The position numbers and the translations under genes are program-made. Shown here one piece after another: positions 8,289 through 17,118 of a stretch of DNA of 64,000 nt. Source of the stretch: JAKVBH01 sp049800955 (GTDB taxonomy: Bacteria; Pseudomonadota; Alphaproteobacteria; Rhodobacterales; Rhodobacteraceae). The notes beneath the pieces are model-generated. The model did no database searches and had not been told where the DNA came from. It saw only the letters and a program-made list of their open reading frames with translations. The stretch spans positions 1,674,001-1,738,000 of the forward strand of contig NZ_JBNAGA010000001.1 in the NCBI RefSeq assembly GCF_049800955.1, written 5' to 3'. Numbering within the stretch: position 1 is the first letter of the stretch; every line of letters begins with the position of its first letter.

Positions 8289-9461
8289 CTATCGGCGCTC
8301 CAACCCACGTGCAAAAAACACAAAGACGCAAGAGACGCAGACCGCCGCAAACATCAGACTCAAAAGCTTGAGCGGTGTGGCCTCTGTCGAGAGAAAGGCG
8401 GTGGCTACGCCCGTCAAAAGCGCGCCGATGAGCAGCATCACGGCCCCGGAGACACCGGCGGCAGTTCCCGCTAGCTCAGGCCGGACGGACAGGGCGCCCG
8501 CATTCGCATTGGGCATGGTGAACCCATTGCCCAGCCCCACGCAAATGCTGGCTGCAAAGAACAGAGCTACAGATGCCGCGCCGAACGAAAAGCCAACCAA
8601 CCCGCAGATCAACCCCGCAACAGCAACGCTGCGACCGACGATGATCAAGGGTAGTGGCCCGAGGCGCATGACAAGGCGCGTCGAGATGGCGGACCCACAC
8701 ATGAACCCCATGGTGATTGAGCCCAGACCAATGCCGATATCACGCGAGGACAGCCCGAAGACCGCCGCCGCCACGAAAGGCGCACCTGTCAGGAAAATGT
8801 AAAAAGTACCAACAGCAAAGGCCATGCAGAGCGTGTAGGCCCAAAAGAGCGGCTCGCGGAGCAGATCGAGGTAGTCGCGTATCTCGGGCCGCGTCGCGCT
8901 CCGGCGCGTCTCCCCGAGATCCCACAGCGCCAGCGCCAAGAGCATCAGCCCGAAAGCCGCATAGATCACAAAGACCGCGCGCCAGCCAAACGCGGTATCT
9001 ACCGCCCCGCCCAGCATCGGGGCCAGCATAGGAGCGATGGCCATCGCCGAGGCAATCGTGCCCAGTTTTGCCGCCGCCTGCCGACCCTCAAAGAGATCGC
9101 GCACAACAGCGGAGGCCAGAACACCTCCGCCCACCGCCACGGCCTGCAACATGCGCGCACCCAGAAAGACCCAGATGTTCTGCGCCAACATGCAAACGAT
9201 CGAGGCCAGGACATAGAGCGTCAAAAATCCTAGAATGACGGGGCGTCTGCCGATCCTGTCCGAGAGCGGCCCCATGATCAGCTGAAGCGCGGCCGCGCAG
9301 ATCATGTAGCCCGAAATTGCCACTCCCATGACAGCTTCGCTGACGCCGAAGGCATCCCGCATGGCGGGCAGCGCAGGCAGGAACATGTTCAGGCTCAAAA
9401 CGGTCAGTGCCGTGAGCAGAACAAGCGTGCCAAGATGGGGCTGTGTGCGCGGTATCATCAT
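8289..9461 (-). CDS. MFS multidrug efflux protein, Bcr/CflA type
   Basis: A 390-residue 12-helix major facilitator of the drug:H+ antiporter-1 group. It shows LNMFLPALPAM in helix 1, GPLSDRIGRRPVIL (motif A, about residues 62-75) and the helix 5 region PMLAPMLGGAVDTAFGWR, characteristic of Bcr/CflA proteins. Likely exports a hydrophobic compound; no substrate can be named. It is divergent from the ABC-F gene with only 42 bp between starts, so the two promoters must overlap or reach into coding sequence. Confidence 0.87.
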   Translation of the reverse strand: MMIPRTQPHLGTLVLLTALTVLSLNMFLPALPAMRDAFGVSEAVMGVAISGYMICAAALQLIMGPLSDRIGRRPVILGFLTLYVLASIVCMLAQNIWVFLGARMLQAVAVGGGVLASAVVRDLFEGRQAAAKLGTIASAMAIAPMLAPMLGGAVDTAFGWRAVFVIYAAFGLMLLALALWDLGETRRSATRPEIRDYLDLLREPLFWAYTLCMAFAVGTFYIFLTGAPFVAAAVFGLSSRDIGIGLGSITMGFMCGSAISTRLVMRLGPLPLIIVGRSVAVAGLICGLVGFSFGAASVALFFAASICVGLGNGFTMPNANAGALSVRPELAGTAAGVSGAVMLLIGALLTGVATAFLSTEATPLKLLSLMFAAVCVSCVFVFFARGLERR

Positions 9462-9503
9462 GCCCCGCTAGCATGCGCGCCCGGGCTCTGCTAGAGCGCG
9501 CGC

Positions 9504-11363
9504 ATGTTGCGCATTGATCAGATCACCTACGCCATTGATGGCACCCCGCTCATTGACGGCGCCTCCGCCACGATCCCGGCCGGACACAAGGTCGGTATCG
9601 TGGGCCGCAATGGCGCTGGCAAGACGACGCTCTTTCGGTTGATCCGGGGCGAATTGAGCCTTGAGGGCGGCACCATTTCGCTGCCTGCGCGGGCGCGCAT
9701 TAGCGGTGTGGCGCAAGAGGTGCCCTCGTCTCAGACCTCACTTCTGGACACTGTGCTGGAGGCCGATACTGAACGCGCGGCGTTGCTGGCGGAAGAAAGC
9801 GATGATCCCGCGCGTATCGCCGAGATCCAGACGCGATTGGCCGATATCGATGCCTGGTCTGCCGAAGCGCGCGCCTCTGCAATCCTGCGGGGCCTCGGCT
9901 TTGACACAGCCGCCCAAGCCCGCCCCTGTGCAGATTTTTCGGGCGGTTGGCGGATGCGCGTGGCGCTGGCCGCTGTCCTTTTTGCGCAGCCTGATTTGCT
10001 CTTGTTGGACGAGCCGACAAACTACCTCGATCTGGAAGGCGCGCTTTGGCTTGAGGCCTACCTCGCCAAATATCCACATACCGTGCTGCTGATCTCTCAT
10101 GATCGGGGCCTGCTCAATCGGGCGGTGGGCCATATTCTGCATCTCTCCGAGCGTAAGTTGACGCTCTATACAGGCGGCTACGACACCTTCGCGCGCACCC
10201 GTGCGGCGCAGCGCGCCGTTCAGGCCGCCGCCGCCAAGAAACAGGACGCGCGCCGCGCCCATCTGCAAAGTTTCGTCGATCGCTTCCGGGCCAAGGCCTC
10301 CAAGGCCAAACAGGCTCAATCGCGCATCAAGATGATCGAGAAGATGGACCTGATTGCGGCACCGGAAGACGCGGCCCAACGACGGTTCGATTTTCCCGAA
10401 CCCGAGCAGCTCTCGCCGCCCATCATTTCGCTGGAGGGCGGCATTGTCGGCTATGACACAACGCCGATCCTCAAACAGCTCTCCATGCGCATCGATCACG
10501 ATGACCGCATCGCGCTTTTGGGCAAAAACGGCGAAGGCAAGTCGACGCTCTCCAAACTTCTGGCCAACAAGCTCCCGTTGATGGAGGGCAAGAAAGCGCA
10601 AAGCAGCAAGCTGCGGGTCGGCTATTTTGCACAGCATCAGGTCGATGAGCTCGATGTGGAGGCGAGCCCCATCGATCATCTGGCCCGGCTGTATCCCGAG
10701 ACACCGCCTGCAAAGCTGCGCGCGCGGCTGGCGGGCTTCGGCATTGGGGCAGATATCGCGCAGAACACGGTCAAAACGCTCTCGGGCGGACAGAAAGCGC
10801 GGCTGTCACTGCTTCTGGCGACCCATGATGCGCCACATATGCTGATTCTCGACGAGCCGACCAACCACCTCGATATCGAGAGCCGCGAAGCGCTCGTCGA
10901 GGCGCTCACGGCCTATAGCGGCGCGGTTATTCTGGTCAGCCACGATATGCATCTGCTTTCCCTGGTCGCCGATACGCTTTGGCTGGTGAACAAAGGCCGC
11001 GTGACGCCTTTTGATGACGATCTGGAAGCCTACCGCAAACTCCTGCTGGCGCAGGACAAGGGCGACAAGCCCGGCAAGGCCGCCAAAACCGCTGAGGCCA
11101 AGCCAAAGCCCAAACGCGCAGATCGCGAGACGCTCTTGAAGCTGCGCGCCGAGCTGCGCAAATGCGAGGAACGCATCGAGAAACTGACGGATATGGAAGG
11201 CAAGCTTGCGGCCAAACTGGCCGATCCCGAGCTCTATGAGGACAGCCGCAAGGGCGAGCTGGAGACGTGGAACCGGAAATATGCCGAGCTCAGAGGCGCG
11301 ATGGACAAGGCCGAGGGCCTCTGGATGGCCGCGCAGGAGGCGCTCGATCAGGCCAGCGCCTGA
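9504..11363 (+). CDS. ABC-F family ATP-binding protein (Uup/YheS-like)
   Basis: A 619-residue soluble protein with two ABC ATPase domains and no membrane segments. Domain 1 has GRNGAGKTTL and LLLLDEPTNYLDL with a divergent signature (FSGGWRMR). A linker rich in Lys and Ala (about residues 230-290) follows, then domain 2 with GKNGEGKSTL, LSGGQKARL and LILDEPTNHLDI. The C-terminus is a Lys/Glu-rich coiled coil, as in Uup. ABC-F proteins act on the ribosome to relieve stalled translation. The exact subgroup (Uup, YheS or other) needs a tree. MarC follows 45 bp downstream. Confidence 0.9.
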   Translation: MLRIDQITYAIDGTPLIDGASATIPAGHKVGIVGRNGAGKTTLFRLIRGELSLEGGTISLPARARISGVAQEVPSSQTSLLDTVLEADTERAALLAEESDDPARIAEIQTRLADIDAWSAEARASAILRGLGFDTAAQARPCADFSGGWRMRVALAAVLFAQPDLLLLDEPTNYLDLEGALWLEAYLAKYPHTVLLISHDRGLLNRAVGHILHLSERKLTLYTGGYDTFARTRAAQRAVQAAAAKKQDARRAHLQSFVDRFRAKASKAKQAQSRIKMIEKMDLIAAPEDAAQRRFDFPEPEQLSPPIISLEGGIVGYDTTPILKQLSMRIDHDDRIALLGKNGEGKSTLSKLLANKLPLMEGKKAQSSKLRVGYFAQHQVDELDVEASPIDHLARLYPETPPAKLRARLAGFGIGADIAQNTVKTLSGGQKARLSLLLATHDAPHMLILDEPTNHLDIESREALVEALTAYSGAVILVSHDMHLLSLVADTLWLVNKGRVTPFDDDLEAYRKLLLAQDKGDKPGKAAKTAEAKPKPKRADRETLLKLRAELRKCEERIEKLTDMEGKLAAKLADPELYEDSRKGELETWNRKYAELRGAMDKAEGLWMAAQEALDQASA

Positions 11364-11408
11364 CATCTGCCCCTTGCAGCCGCCTCGCATTCTGCGCATG
11401 ACTGCGCC

Positions 11409-12038
11409 ATGGACACGGCCTTTCTCATCTCTGCGTTCGTCACGCTCTTTGTCGTGATTGATCCCATTGGCCTGTCGCCGCTCTTTGTGGCGCTCACGCA
11501 AGGCACGTCACCAGCCGAGCGGCGCGCGATTGCGTTTCGCGCCATTGTCCTGTCGCTGGGTCTGCTTGCCCTCTTTGCCGCATTTGGAGAGGCGGTTTTG
11601 GGCTTTATCGGGATTTCCATGCCCGCCTTTCGCATCGCGGGCGGCGTTTTGCTCTTCCTCACAGCCTTGGACATGCTGTTTGAGCGGCGCACAAAGCGGC
11701 GCGAAGATCAGGCCGAAGACCGGCCAGACCCTTCTGTCTTCCCGCTTGCCATTCCCCTCATCGCAGGGCCTGGTGCCATTGCCACGGTGATCCTGCTCAC
11801 CGGACAGCTTTCCCACAGCGCGCAGACGTCCGGGCTTGTGGTCTGGGCCGTCATTGTGGGCGTCGTGGCCAGCGTGCTTCTCATTGCACTGGTGCTCTTT
11901 TTGGCTGCCAACCTGATCGAGCGCGGCCTTGGCAAAACAGGCGTGAACGTCGTCACGCGGCTGCTTGGCATGTTGCTCGCGGCCCTTGCGGTTCAGTTTG
12001 TGCTGGACGGATTGCGGGATTTCGGCATCCCCGGCTAA
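11409..12038 (+). CDS. MarC family integral membrane protein
   Basis: A 209-residue protein with six predicted helices. It starts with FVTLFVVIDPIGLSPLFVAL and contains PLAIPLIAGPGAIATVIL, the two repeated halves (IDPIG and PLIAGPG) that define the MarC/UPF0056 family. The function is not established; early claims of multidrug resistance were not upheld for E. coli MarC. No strong ribosome site is visible ahead of the ATG. Confidence 0.9.
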   Translation: MDTAFLISAFVTLFVVIDPIGLSPLFVALTQGTSPAERRAIAFRAIVLSLGLLALFAAFGEAVLGFIGISMPAFRIAGGVLLFLTALDMLFERRTKRREDQAEDRPDPSVFPLAIPLIAGPGAIATVILLTGQLSHSAQTSGLVVWAVIVGVVASVLLIALVLFLAANLIERGLGKTGVNVVTRLLGMLLAALAVQFVLDGLRDFGIPG

Positions 12039-12116
12039 GGCGCTCCGCCTTGCCTTGCCTTGCAGGACGCGTGAAGCCACCTAGGTTTTAAGGCGGGTGT
12101 TACAGGAGCGTGGATC

Positions 12117-12698
12117 ATGTCTGAGATGGAAACTGGCAATCTGATCTATCTGGTCGTGCTCTTGGCGGCCGTTGTGTTCTGGTTTGTCACGTCGAATCGC
12201 GCGCGGATGGGTCAGGTCATGCAGCAGGCGTTGCTCTGGGGTCTGATCTTTATTGGTGTGATCGCAGCTTACGGCATGTGGGACGATATTCGCGGAACTG
12301 TCATTCCCCGACAGGCCGTCTTTGCGGATGCGGGCCAGATCGAGCTGCCTCTGCAACCGGACGGGCATTATTACATGATGGCCGATGTCAACGGTGTGGC
12401 CACGCGATTTGTCGTGGATACCGGGGCCAGCGCGGTTGTGCTGACGCAGGAGGCTGCCAATGCGGCGGGCATCACTCCCGATGAGCTGGCCTTCACCTCC
12501 ATCGCCAATACCGCCAATGGCCCCGTGCGCACGGCATCGGTCGTGCTGGACACACTGGCCGTGGGCGGGATCGAGAAGCGCGGATTTCGCGTTCTGGTCA
12601 ATGAGGGTGAGATGCCCGAGAGCCTGTTGGGCATGACCTACCTGAGCACGTTTTCCCGTATCGAGATCGCAGGCGGCAAGCTGGTCTTGGAGAAATAG
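12117..12698 (+). CDS. TIGR02281-type clan AA (retropepsin-like) aspartic protease
   Basis: A 193-residue protein with two N-terminal membrane helices (about residues 8-25 and 35-57). The soluble domain carries FVVDTGASAVVLT, the single DTGA catalytic motif of retropepsin-like proteases that work as dimers, and SLLGMTYLSTFSRIEI near the end. This small membrane-anchored type is common in alphaproteobacteria; the soluble domain probably faces the periplasm. The substrate is unknown. GGAG lies upstream of the ATG. It converges with holC across 22 bp. Confidence 0.85.
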   Translation: MSEMETGNLIYLVVLLAAVVFWFVTSNRARMGQVMQQALLWGLIFIGVIAAYGMWDDIRGTVIPRQAVFADAGQIELPLQPDGHYYMMADVNGVATRFVVDTGASAVVLTQEAANAAGITPDELAFTSIANTANGPVRTASVVLDTLAVGGIEKRGFRVLVNEGEMPESLLGMTYLSTFSRIEIAGGKLVLEK

Positions 12699-12720
12699 CG
12701 CGCCACAGCCTGGCAGCGTG

Positions 12721-13188
12721 TCAGGCTTCGGCTTTCTTCTGCCAGCGGCCGCTTTCCTCAGACCAGTATTGCGCAGACACACCCGCGCCGGTCAGCGTGC
12801 GCCATTGGCCGCGCGCCGCCTCGACAGCTGCGGGATCATTGCCATCAAAGAGAATGCAGGCCCGCTCCAGCGCCTTGACCTCGTCTGCCTCCAGCTCTGC
12901 ACCATCCACGGCCATGACACAGGAGGCGGCATTGCGATTGGTGTGATCCGTGCTCAGCAGGATCGGCTGATGCGCATCATGGGGCCCGCCCGAGCGCCCA
13001 TGCGGCAAGAACCCCTCTTCCGGGCCCAGCCAGAGCGCTTCATCCAGCCTGCCCAGACGCGCGCCGTCCGTTCCCCGCACCACAACGCGCCAGCCCGCGG
13101 CCAGAGATTTCTCCAGCAGCATGGGCAAGGTCGCCTCAAGCGGCTTTTGCGTCAGGTGGTAGAAGTAAACGGCGCCCATCTGCGGCAT
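12721..13188 (-). CDS. holC: DNA polymerase III subunit chi
   Basis: A 155-residue protein matching HolC: YFYHLTQKPLEATLPMLLEK at the N-terminus and the LWLGPEEGFLPHG and PILLSTD stretches typical of the family. Chi joins the clamp-loader complex to single-strand-binding protein at the replication fork. Its ATG overlaps the stop of pepA (TAATG), so the pair is translationally coupled; pepA-holC is a recurrent arrangement in proteobacteria. Confidence 0.9.
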   Translation of the reverse strand: MPQMGAVYFYHLTQKPLEATLPMLLEKSLAAGWRVVVRGTDGARLGRLDEALWLGPEEGFLPHGRSGGPHDAHQPILLSTDHTNRNAASCVMAVDGAELEADEVKALERACILFDGNDPAAVEAARGQWRTLTGAGVSAQYWSEESGRWQKKAEA

Positions 13189-14669
13189 TATCCCTCGTAG
13201 GCATCCTGTACGAGACGATCCAGCGCGCGCACGCCCCAGCCCGTTGCCCCGCCCGGGGCAAGATCCGTGCCTTTGGCGATATGGGCCACACCGGCAATAT
13301 CGATATGGGCCCAGGGCATACCGTCCTGAATGAAGCGTTGCAGGAATTGCGCAGCCGTGATCGAGCCTGCCGCGCGCCCGCCCACGTTCTTCATATCCGC
13401 CACGGTGCTTTTCAGGAGTTTGTCGTAGGACGGCCCCATGGGCAGCCGCCAGGCGCCCTCGGTCTCGGCCTCCGCCGCCTTGAGCAGCGCGCCGCAGAAG
13501 GCATCATCATTGGAAAACACGCCCGCATTATCATGGCCCAGCCCAATGATGATCGCACCTGTGAGCGTCGCCAGATCGATGATTCCAGCGGGTTTGAAGG
13601 TCTCTTGCGCATACCAAAGGACGTCAGCCAGAACGAGACGGCCTTCCGCATCCGTGTTGATCACTTCGATCGTGTCGCCCTTCATTGACGTCACAACATC
13701 GCCAGGCCGCACCGCATTGCCCGACGGCATGTTTTCCACGAGCCCCACCAGGCCGATGACATTGGCGGGCGCCTTGCGCAGCGCCAACGTCTTCATGACA
13801 CCGGCCACGACCCCTGCGCCGCCCATATCCATGGTCATGTCTTCCATGCCAGCGGCAGGCTTGAGCGAGATGCCTCCTGTGTCAAAGACGACACCTTTGC
13901 CAACCAGCGCCAGCGGAGCGGCATCCGTCTCGCCGCCCATCCATTTCATCACGACGACCTTGGACGGGCTGTCAGAGCCCTGCCCCACACAGAGGAGTGA
14001 GCCCATGCCCAACTCAGCCAGCTGGTCTTCTTCCAGTACCTCAACCTCCAGCCCACTGTCTTTGAGCGCTGTGAGGCGGTTGGCAAATTCCGTTGTTGTG
14101 AGCACGTTGGCGGGCTCGTTCACGAGATCGCGCGTGAAGAAAACACCTTCGGCCTGCGCGCCCAAGGTTGTGTAAGCGGCTTTGGCCTCTTCGACCTTGG
14201 TTGTGAAGAGTGTGATCTCTCCGTCGGGCGTCTCCTTGTCGCTGGCGTCGCCTGTCTTGTGGTCGGTGAAATCATAGCTGCGCAGCGCGATCCCCTGCGC
14301 CAAGGCCGCCACACGGGGGCGTGCACCGGCGAAGACATGCAACGCACCCGCCCCGCGCGCCTTGGCCAGCGCGGCCCCGGCCTTGCGAGCAAGCACCGCG
14401 TCGGGCCGTTTGGGCAGGCGCAGCACGAGGATCGCCTCCGCCGCAACGCCCAGAGGCGCCAGAAGCGCACGCGCCTCGCCGTCTTTCATTTTTCCGAAAC
14501 CGTCGCTCTCGACAAATTGCTTCAAGGCCCCTTTGGAGAGCCGGTTGATCCGGCGCGCGGCGACATCCAGCGCGCCGCCTTCATCGACACAGACGGCCAA
14601 ATGACCGCTCAGAGCTGCGATGGCATCGATATCTACTTCGGCAAATGAGATGGCAGGGGGAGTTGTCAT
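13188..14669 (-). CDS. pepA: leucyl aminopeptidase
   Basis: A 493-residue M17 metallopeptidase that removes N-terminal residues in the cytoplasm. It has VGKGVVFDTGGISLKP, MDMGGAG and the family signature NTDAEGRLVLAD, which supply the two-metal site. A TTG at 14684 would add five residues, but the ATG at 14669 (protein MTTPPAIS) has GAGGA upstream and is the better start. It overlaps holC by one base. The gene is divergent from lptF; the 224-bp gap to lptF must hold both promoters. Confidence 0.95.
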   Translation of the reverse strand: MTTPPAISFAEVDIDAIAALSGHLAVCVDEGGALDVAARRINRLSKGALKQFVESDGFGKMKDGEARALLAPLGVAAEAILVLRLPKRPDAVLARKAGAALAKARGAGALHVFAGARPRVAALAQGIALRSYDFTDHKTGDASDKETPDGEITLFTTKVEEAKAAYTTLGAQAEGVFFTRDLVNEPANVLTTTEFANRLTALKDSGLEVEVLEEDQLAELGMGSLLCVGQGSDSPSKVVVMKWMGGETDAAPLALVGKGVVFDTGGISLKPAAGMEDMTMDMGGAGVVAGVMKTLALRKAPANVIGLVGLVENMPSGNAVRPGDVVTSMKGDTIEVINTDAEGRLVLADVLWYAQETFKPAGIIDLATLTGAIIIGLGHDNAGVFSNDDAFCGALLKAAEAETEGAWRLPMGPSYDKLLKSTVADMKNVGGRAAGSITAAQFLQRFIQDGMPWAHIDIAGVAHIAKGTDLAPGGATGWGVRALDRLVQDAYEG

Positions 14670-14893
14670 GGGTGCGTTCCTCAAGGATGCAGGCTTGGAA
14701 TTGTGCCAACGATAGTCGTTTCGCGGGCTTGGGCAACGTCATAGTGACATCCGGGCTCCAACCACGACAGATTGTGGGCCAGCCTCCGCCGATCCACATC
14801 CTGTTGTTAAAATCTCTTGGACTCAGGTGTTTTCCCGGGCGCGAAATCCGTCTAGTGTCGGCGCATGTATGCGGGCCACCTTTGGGGGAAGGA

Positions 14894-16030
14894 TTGGCGA
14901 GATTCGACAGATATGTGTTGTCACAGCTTGTCATGCTGTTTGGCTTCTTCGCTTTGGTGCTCGTGGCGGTCTATTGGATCAACCACGCGATCCAGCTGTT
15001 TGACGAACTCATTGCCGATGGCCATTCCGCCCGCGTCTTCCTCGAATTTACGCTTCTTTCCCTGCCACAGATCATCGCGCTTGTGTTGCCAATGGCGGGA
15101 TTTGCAGCGGCTGTTTACATGACCAACCGACTGGCCAATGACAGTGAGCTGACCGTTGTGCAGGCCACGGGTTTCTCCTCGCTGCGCGTCGCGCGCTCAG
15201 CTGTGATGTTTGGTCTTCTCCTGACGCTGATGTCCTCGGTGCTGATCCATGTTCTGGTCCCCGTCAGCGCGGAGCAATTGAAGTTTCGCGAGCGCGAAAT
15301 TTCCGGCTCCGTCTCCGCGCGCCTCCTCCGGGAGGGGGTTTTCCTGCATCCGGTGGACGGGGTCACGTTCTACATCCGCGAGATTTCCACGCAGGGCGAG
15401 CTGCGCGATGTCTTTTTATCTGATCTGCGAGACACGGGCCGGCAAGTCACCTACACCGCACAACGCGCCTATCTGCTGCGCGATGAGGCCGGGCCGAAAC
15501 TCGTGATGGTGGACGGGGTCGCCCAGACCTATGATGAGACGATGCAGACCCTCTCGACGACCAATTTCGGCGAATTGGTGCGCGATGTCAGCGGTCTTGT
15601 TCTGCAAGGCACCGCCTCGCGGCGTAAGCTCGAATATGTCCCGACATGGGAGTTTTTTGACGACGTGGCGCGCGTGGCGGAAGAGGCCAACCGGACGCCA
15701 GCCCATGTCTGGAAGGAGCTGCATTGGCGGTTGGCCCAGCCGCTTCTATGTCTTGTGGCCGTGTTGATCGGCCAATCATCGCTTCTGGCCTCGGGCTTCT
15801 CCCGGTTCGGCGTGACCAAACAAGTGGTGGCCGCGGTAGGCCTTCTCGTCTTGATCAAACTCGTCGAGGGCGCGATCACGGACCCCGTGGAGAAAGACTT
15901 CTCCAACTGGCCACTGAACTACCTGCCGGCCCTGGTGGGCTTTGTTATAGCAGGCGCGCTTTACTGGCGGGCGGATCATCCACACGCAAGGCTCTGGCCG
16001 AGCCGCGCGCCACGGGAGCCTGCCGCATGA
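14894..16030 (+). CDS. lptF: LPS export ABC transporter permease LptF
   Basis: A 378-residue inner-membrane permease of the LptB2FG complex, which extracts lipopolysaccharide for transport to the outer membrane. Helices at both ends flank a periplasmic domain; ALVLPMAGFAAAVYMTNRLANDSELTVVQ is the usual YjgP/YjgQ core and begins near residue 62. I chose the TTG at 14894 (protein starts (M)ARFDRYVLSQ) because GGGGGAAGGA lies immediately upstream and relatives begin MARFDRY; an ATG further upstream would add about 80 unrelated residues. Its stop overlaps the lptG start as ATGA. Confidence 0.92.
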   Translation: MARFDRYVLSQLVMLFGFFALVLVAVYWINHAIQLFDELIADGHSARVFLEFTLLSLPQIIALVLPMAGFAAAVYMTNRLANDSELTVVQATGFSSLRVARSAVMFGLLLTLMSSVLIHVLVPVSAEQLKFREREISGSVSARLLREGVFLHPVDGVTFYIREISTQGELRDVFLSDLRDTGRQVTYTAQRAYLLRDEAGPKLVMVDGVAQTYDETMQTLSTTNFGELVRDVSGLVLQGTASRRKLEYVPTWEFFDDVARVAEEANRTPAHVWKELHWRLAQPLLCLVAVLIGQSSLLASGFSRFGVTKQVVAAVGLLVLIKLVEGAITDPVEKDFSNWPLNYLPALVGFVIAGALYWRADHPHARLWPSRAPREPAA

Positions 16031-17118
16031 TTCTGCATCGGTACTTCGCCCGTCGGTTCGCGATTGCCTTTTGCGGCCTGCTCATCGTTTTCGCGCTGTT
16101 TGTGGCGCTTGTTGATTTGATCGAACAGGTTCGTATTTTCGATGGTCTCGCCTTTGGCGAGGTCCTCTCGTTGACCTTGCTCAACACGCCGTTGGGCCTT
16201 TACCAGATGCTACCGCTCATCGTCATTCTGGCCACGATCGCGCTGTATCTGGGCCTCGCGCGATCCAGCGAACTGGTCGTGACACGTGCATCGGGCCGTT
16301 CCGGGCTTTCGGCGATTGTTGCACCCGTTGTTGTGGCGGGTTTGCTGGGCAGTCTCGCAGTGGCCATGTTCAACCCCATCGTCGCCGCAACCTCCCAAAA
16401 ATACGCCAATTTGCGCGAGTTTCACGAATCCGGCGGCACGGCAACGCTTTCCATCGGCACCAATGGCCTGTGGCTGCGCCAAGGCAGCTCCGATGGTCAG
16501 ACGGTCATCCATGCCCGGCGCGCCTCAGCCGATGCCGATGAGCTCTTTGATGTCACCTTCCTCGCATTTGCCGAGAGCGGCTCGCCCACCCGTCGGATCA
16601 TTGCCGAAAAAGCCATGCTGACACATGGAGGTTGGGAATTGACGGAAGCCAAAGCCTGGCCGCTCGTTCCCGGCATCAATCCCGAGGTCAATGCTGCGCT
16701 GCATGAGACGCTCTTTGTCCCGTCCACATTAACGCAGGAACGGATCCGCGACAGCTTTGGCAAGGTCACGGCCATACCAATCTGGGATTTGCCAGCCTTC
16801 ATCACGCAACTCGAGGAAGCGGGCTTCTCCGCGCGCCGCCATGCCGTCTGGCTTCAGATGGAACTTGCCCGGCCTTTGTTTCTTGTGGCCATGGTGCTCG
16901 TCGGCGCAGCATTCACCATGCGACCCGCGCGCACCGGGCGCACCGGCATTGCCGTGCTCAGCGCCGTTCTTTTGGGATTCGCGCTGTACTACGTGAGAAA
17001 CTTCGCGCAAATCCTTGGCGAGAATGGACAAATCCCCGTCATGCTAGCCGCATGGGCGCCACCTGTGGCATCGGTACTGCTTGCACTCGGCGTTATCCTG
17101 CATATGGAGGACGGATGA
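16027..17118 (+). CDS. lptG: LPS export ABC transporter permease LptG
   Basis: A 363-residue partner of LptF with the same architecture: MILHRYFARRFAIAFCGLL at the N-terminus, two early helices, TPLGLYQMLPLIVILATIAL, a periplasmic beta-jellyroll-like domain, and three C-terminal helices (about residues 280-360). The start overlaps lptF (ATGA) and its own stop overlaps lptD (ATGA), so the three lpt genes are translationally coupled. Confidence 0.93.
   Translation: MILHRYFARRFAIAFCGLLIVFALFVALVDLIEQVRIFDGLAFGEVLSLTLLNTPLGLYQMLPLIVILATIALYLGLARSSELVVTRASGRSGLSAIVAPVVVAGLLGSLAVAMFNPIVAATSQKYANLREFHESGGTATLSIGTNGLWLRQGSSDGQTVIHARRASADADELFDVTFLAFAESGSPTRRIIAEKAMLTHGGWELTEAKAWPLVPGINPEVNAALHETLFVPSTLTQERIRDSFGKVTAIPIWDLPAFITQLEEAGFSARRHAVWLQMELARPLFLVAMVLVGAAFTMRPARTGRTGIAVLSAVLLGFALYYVRNFAQILGENGQIPVMLAAWAPPVASVLLALGVILHMEDG

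Noticed and set aside
14645..14893. An in-frame ATG extension of lptF upstream of the TTG start
   Set aside because: It would add about 80 residues unlike any LptF, cross the promoter region shared with pepA and leave the strong GGGGGAAGGA site unused.
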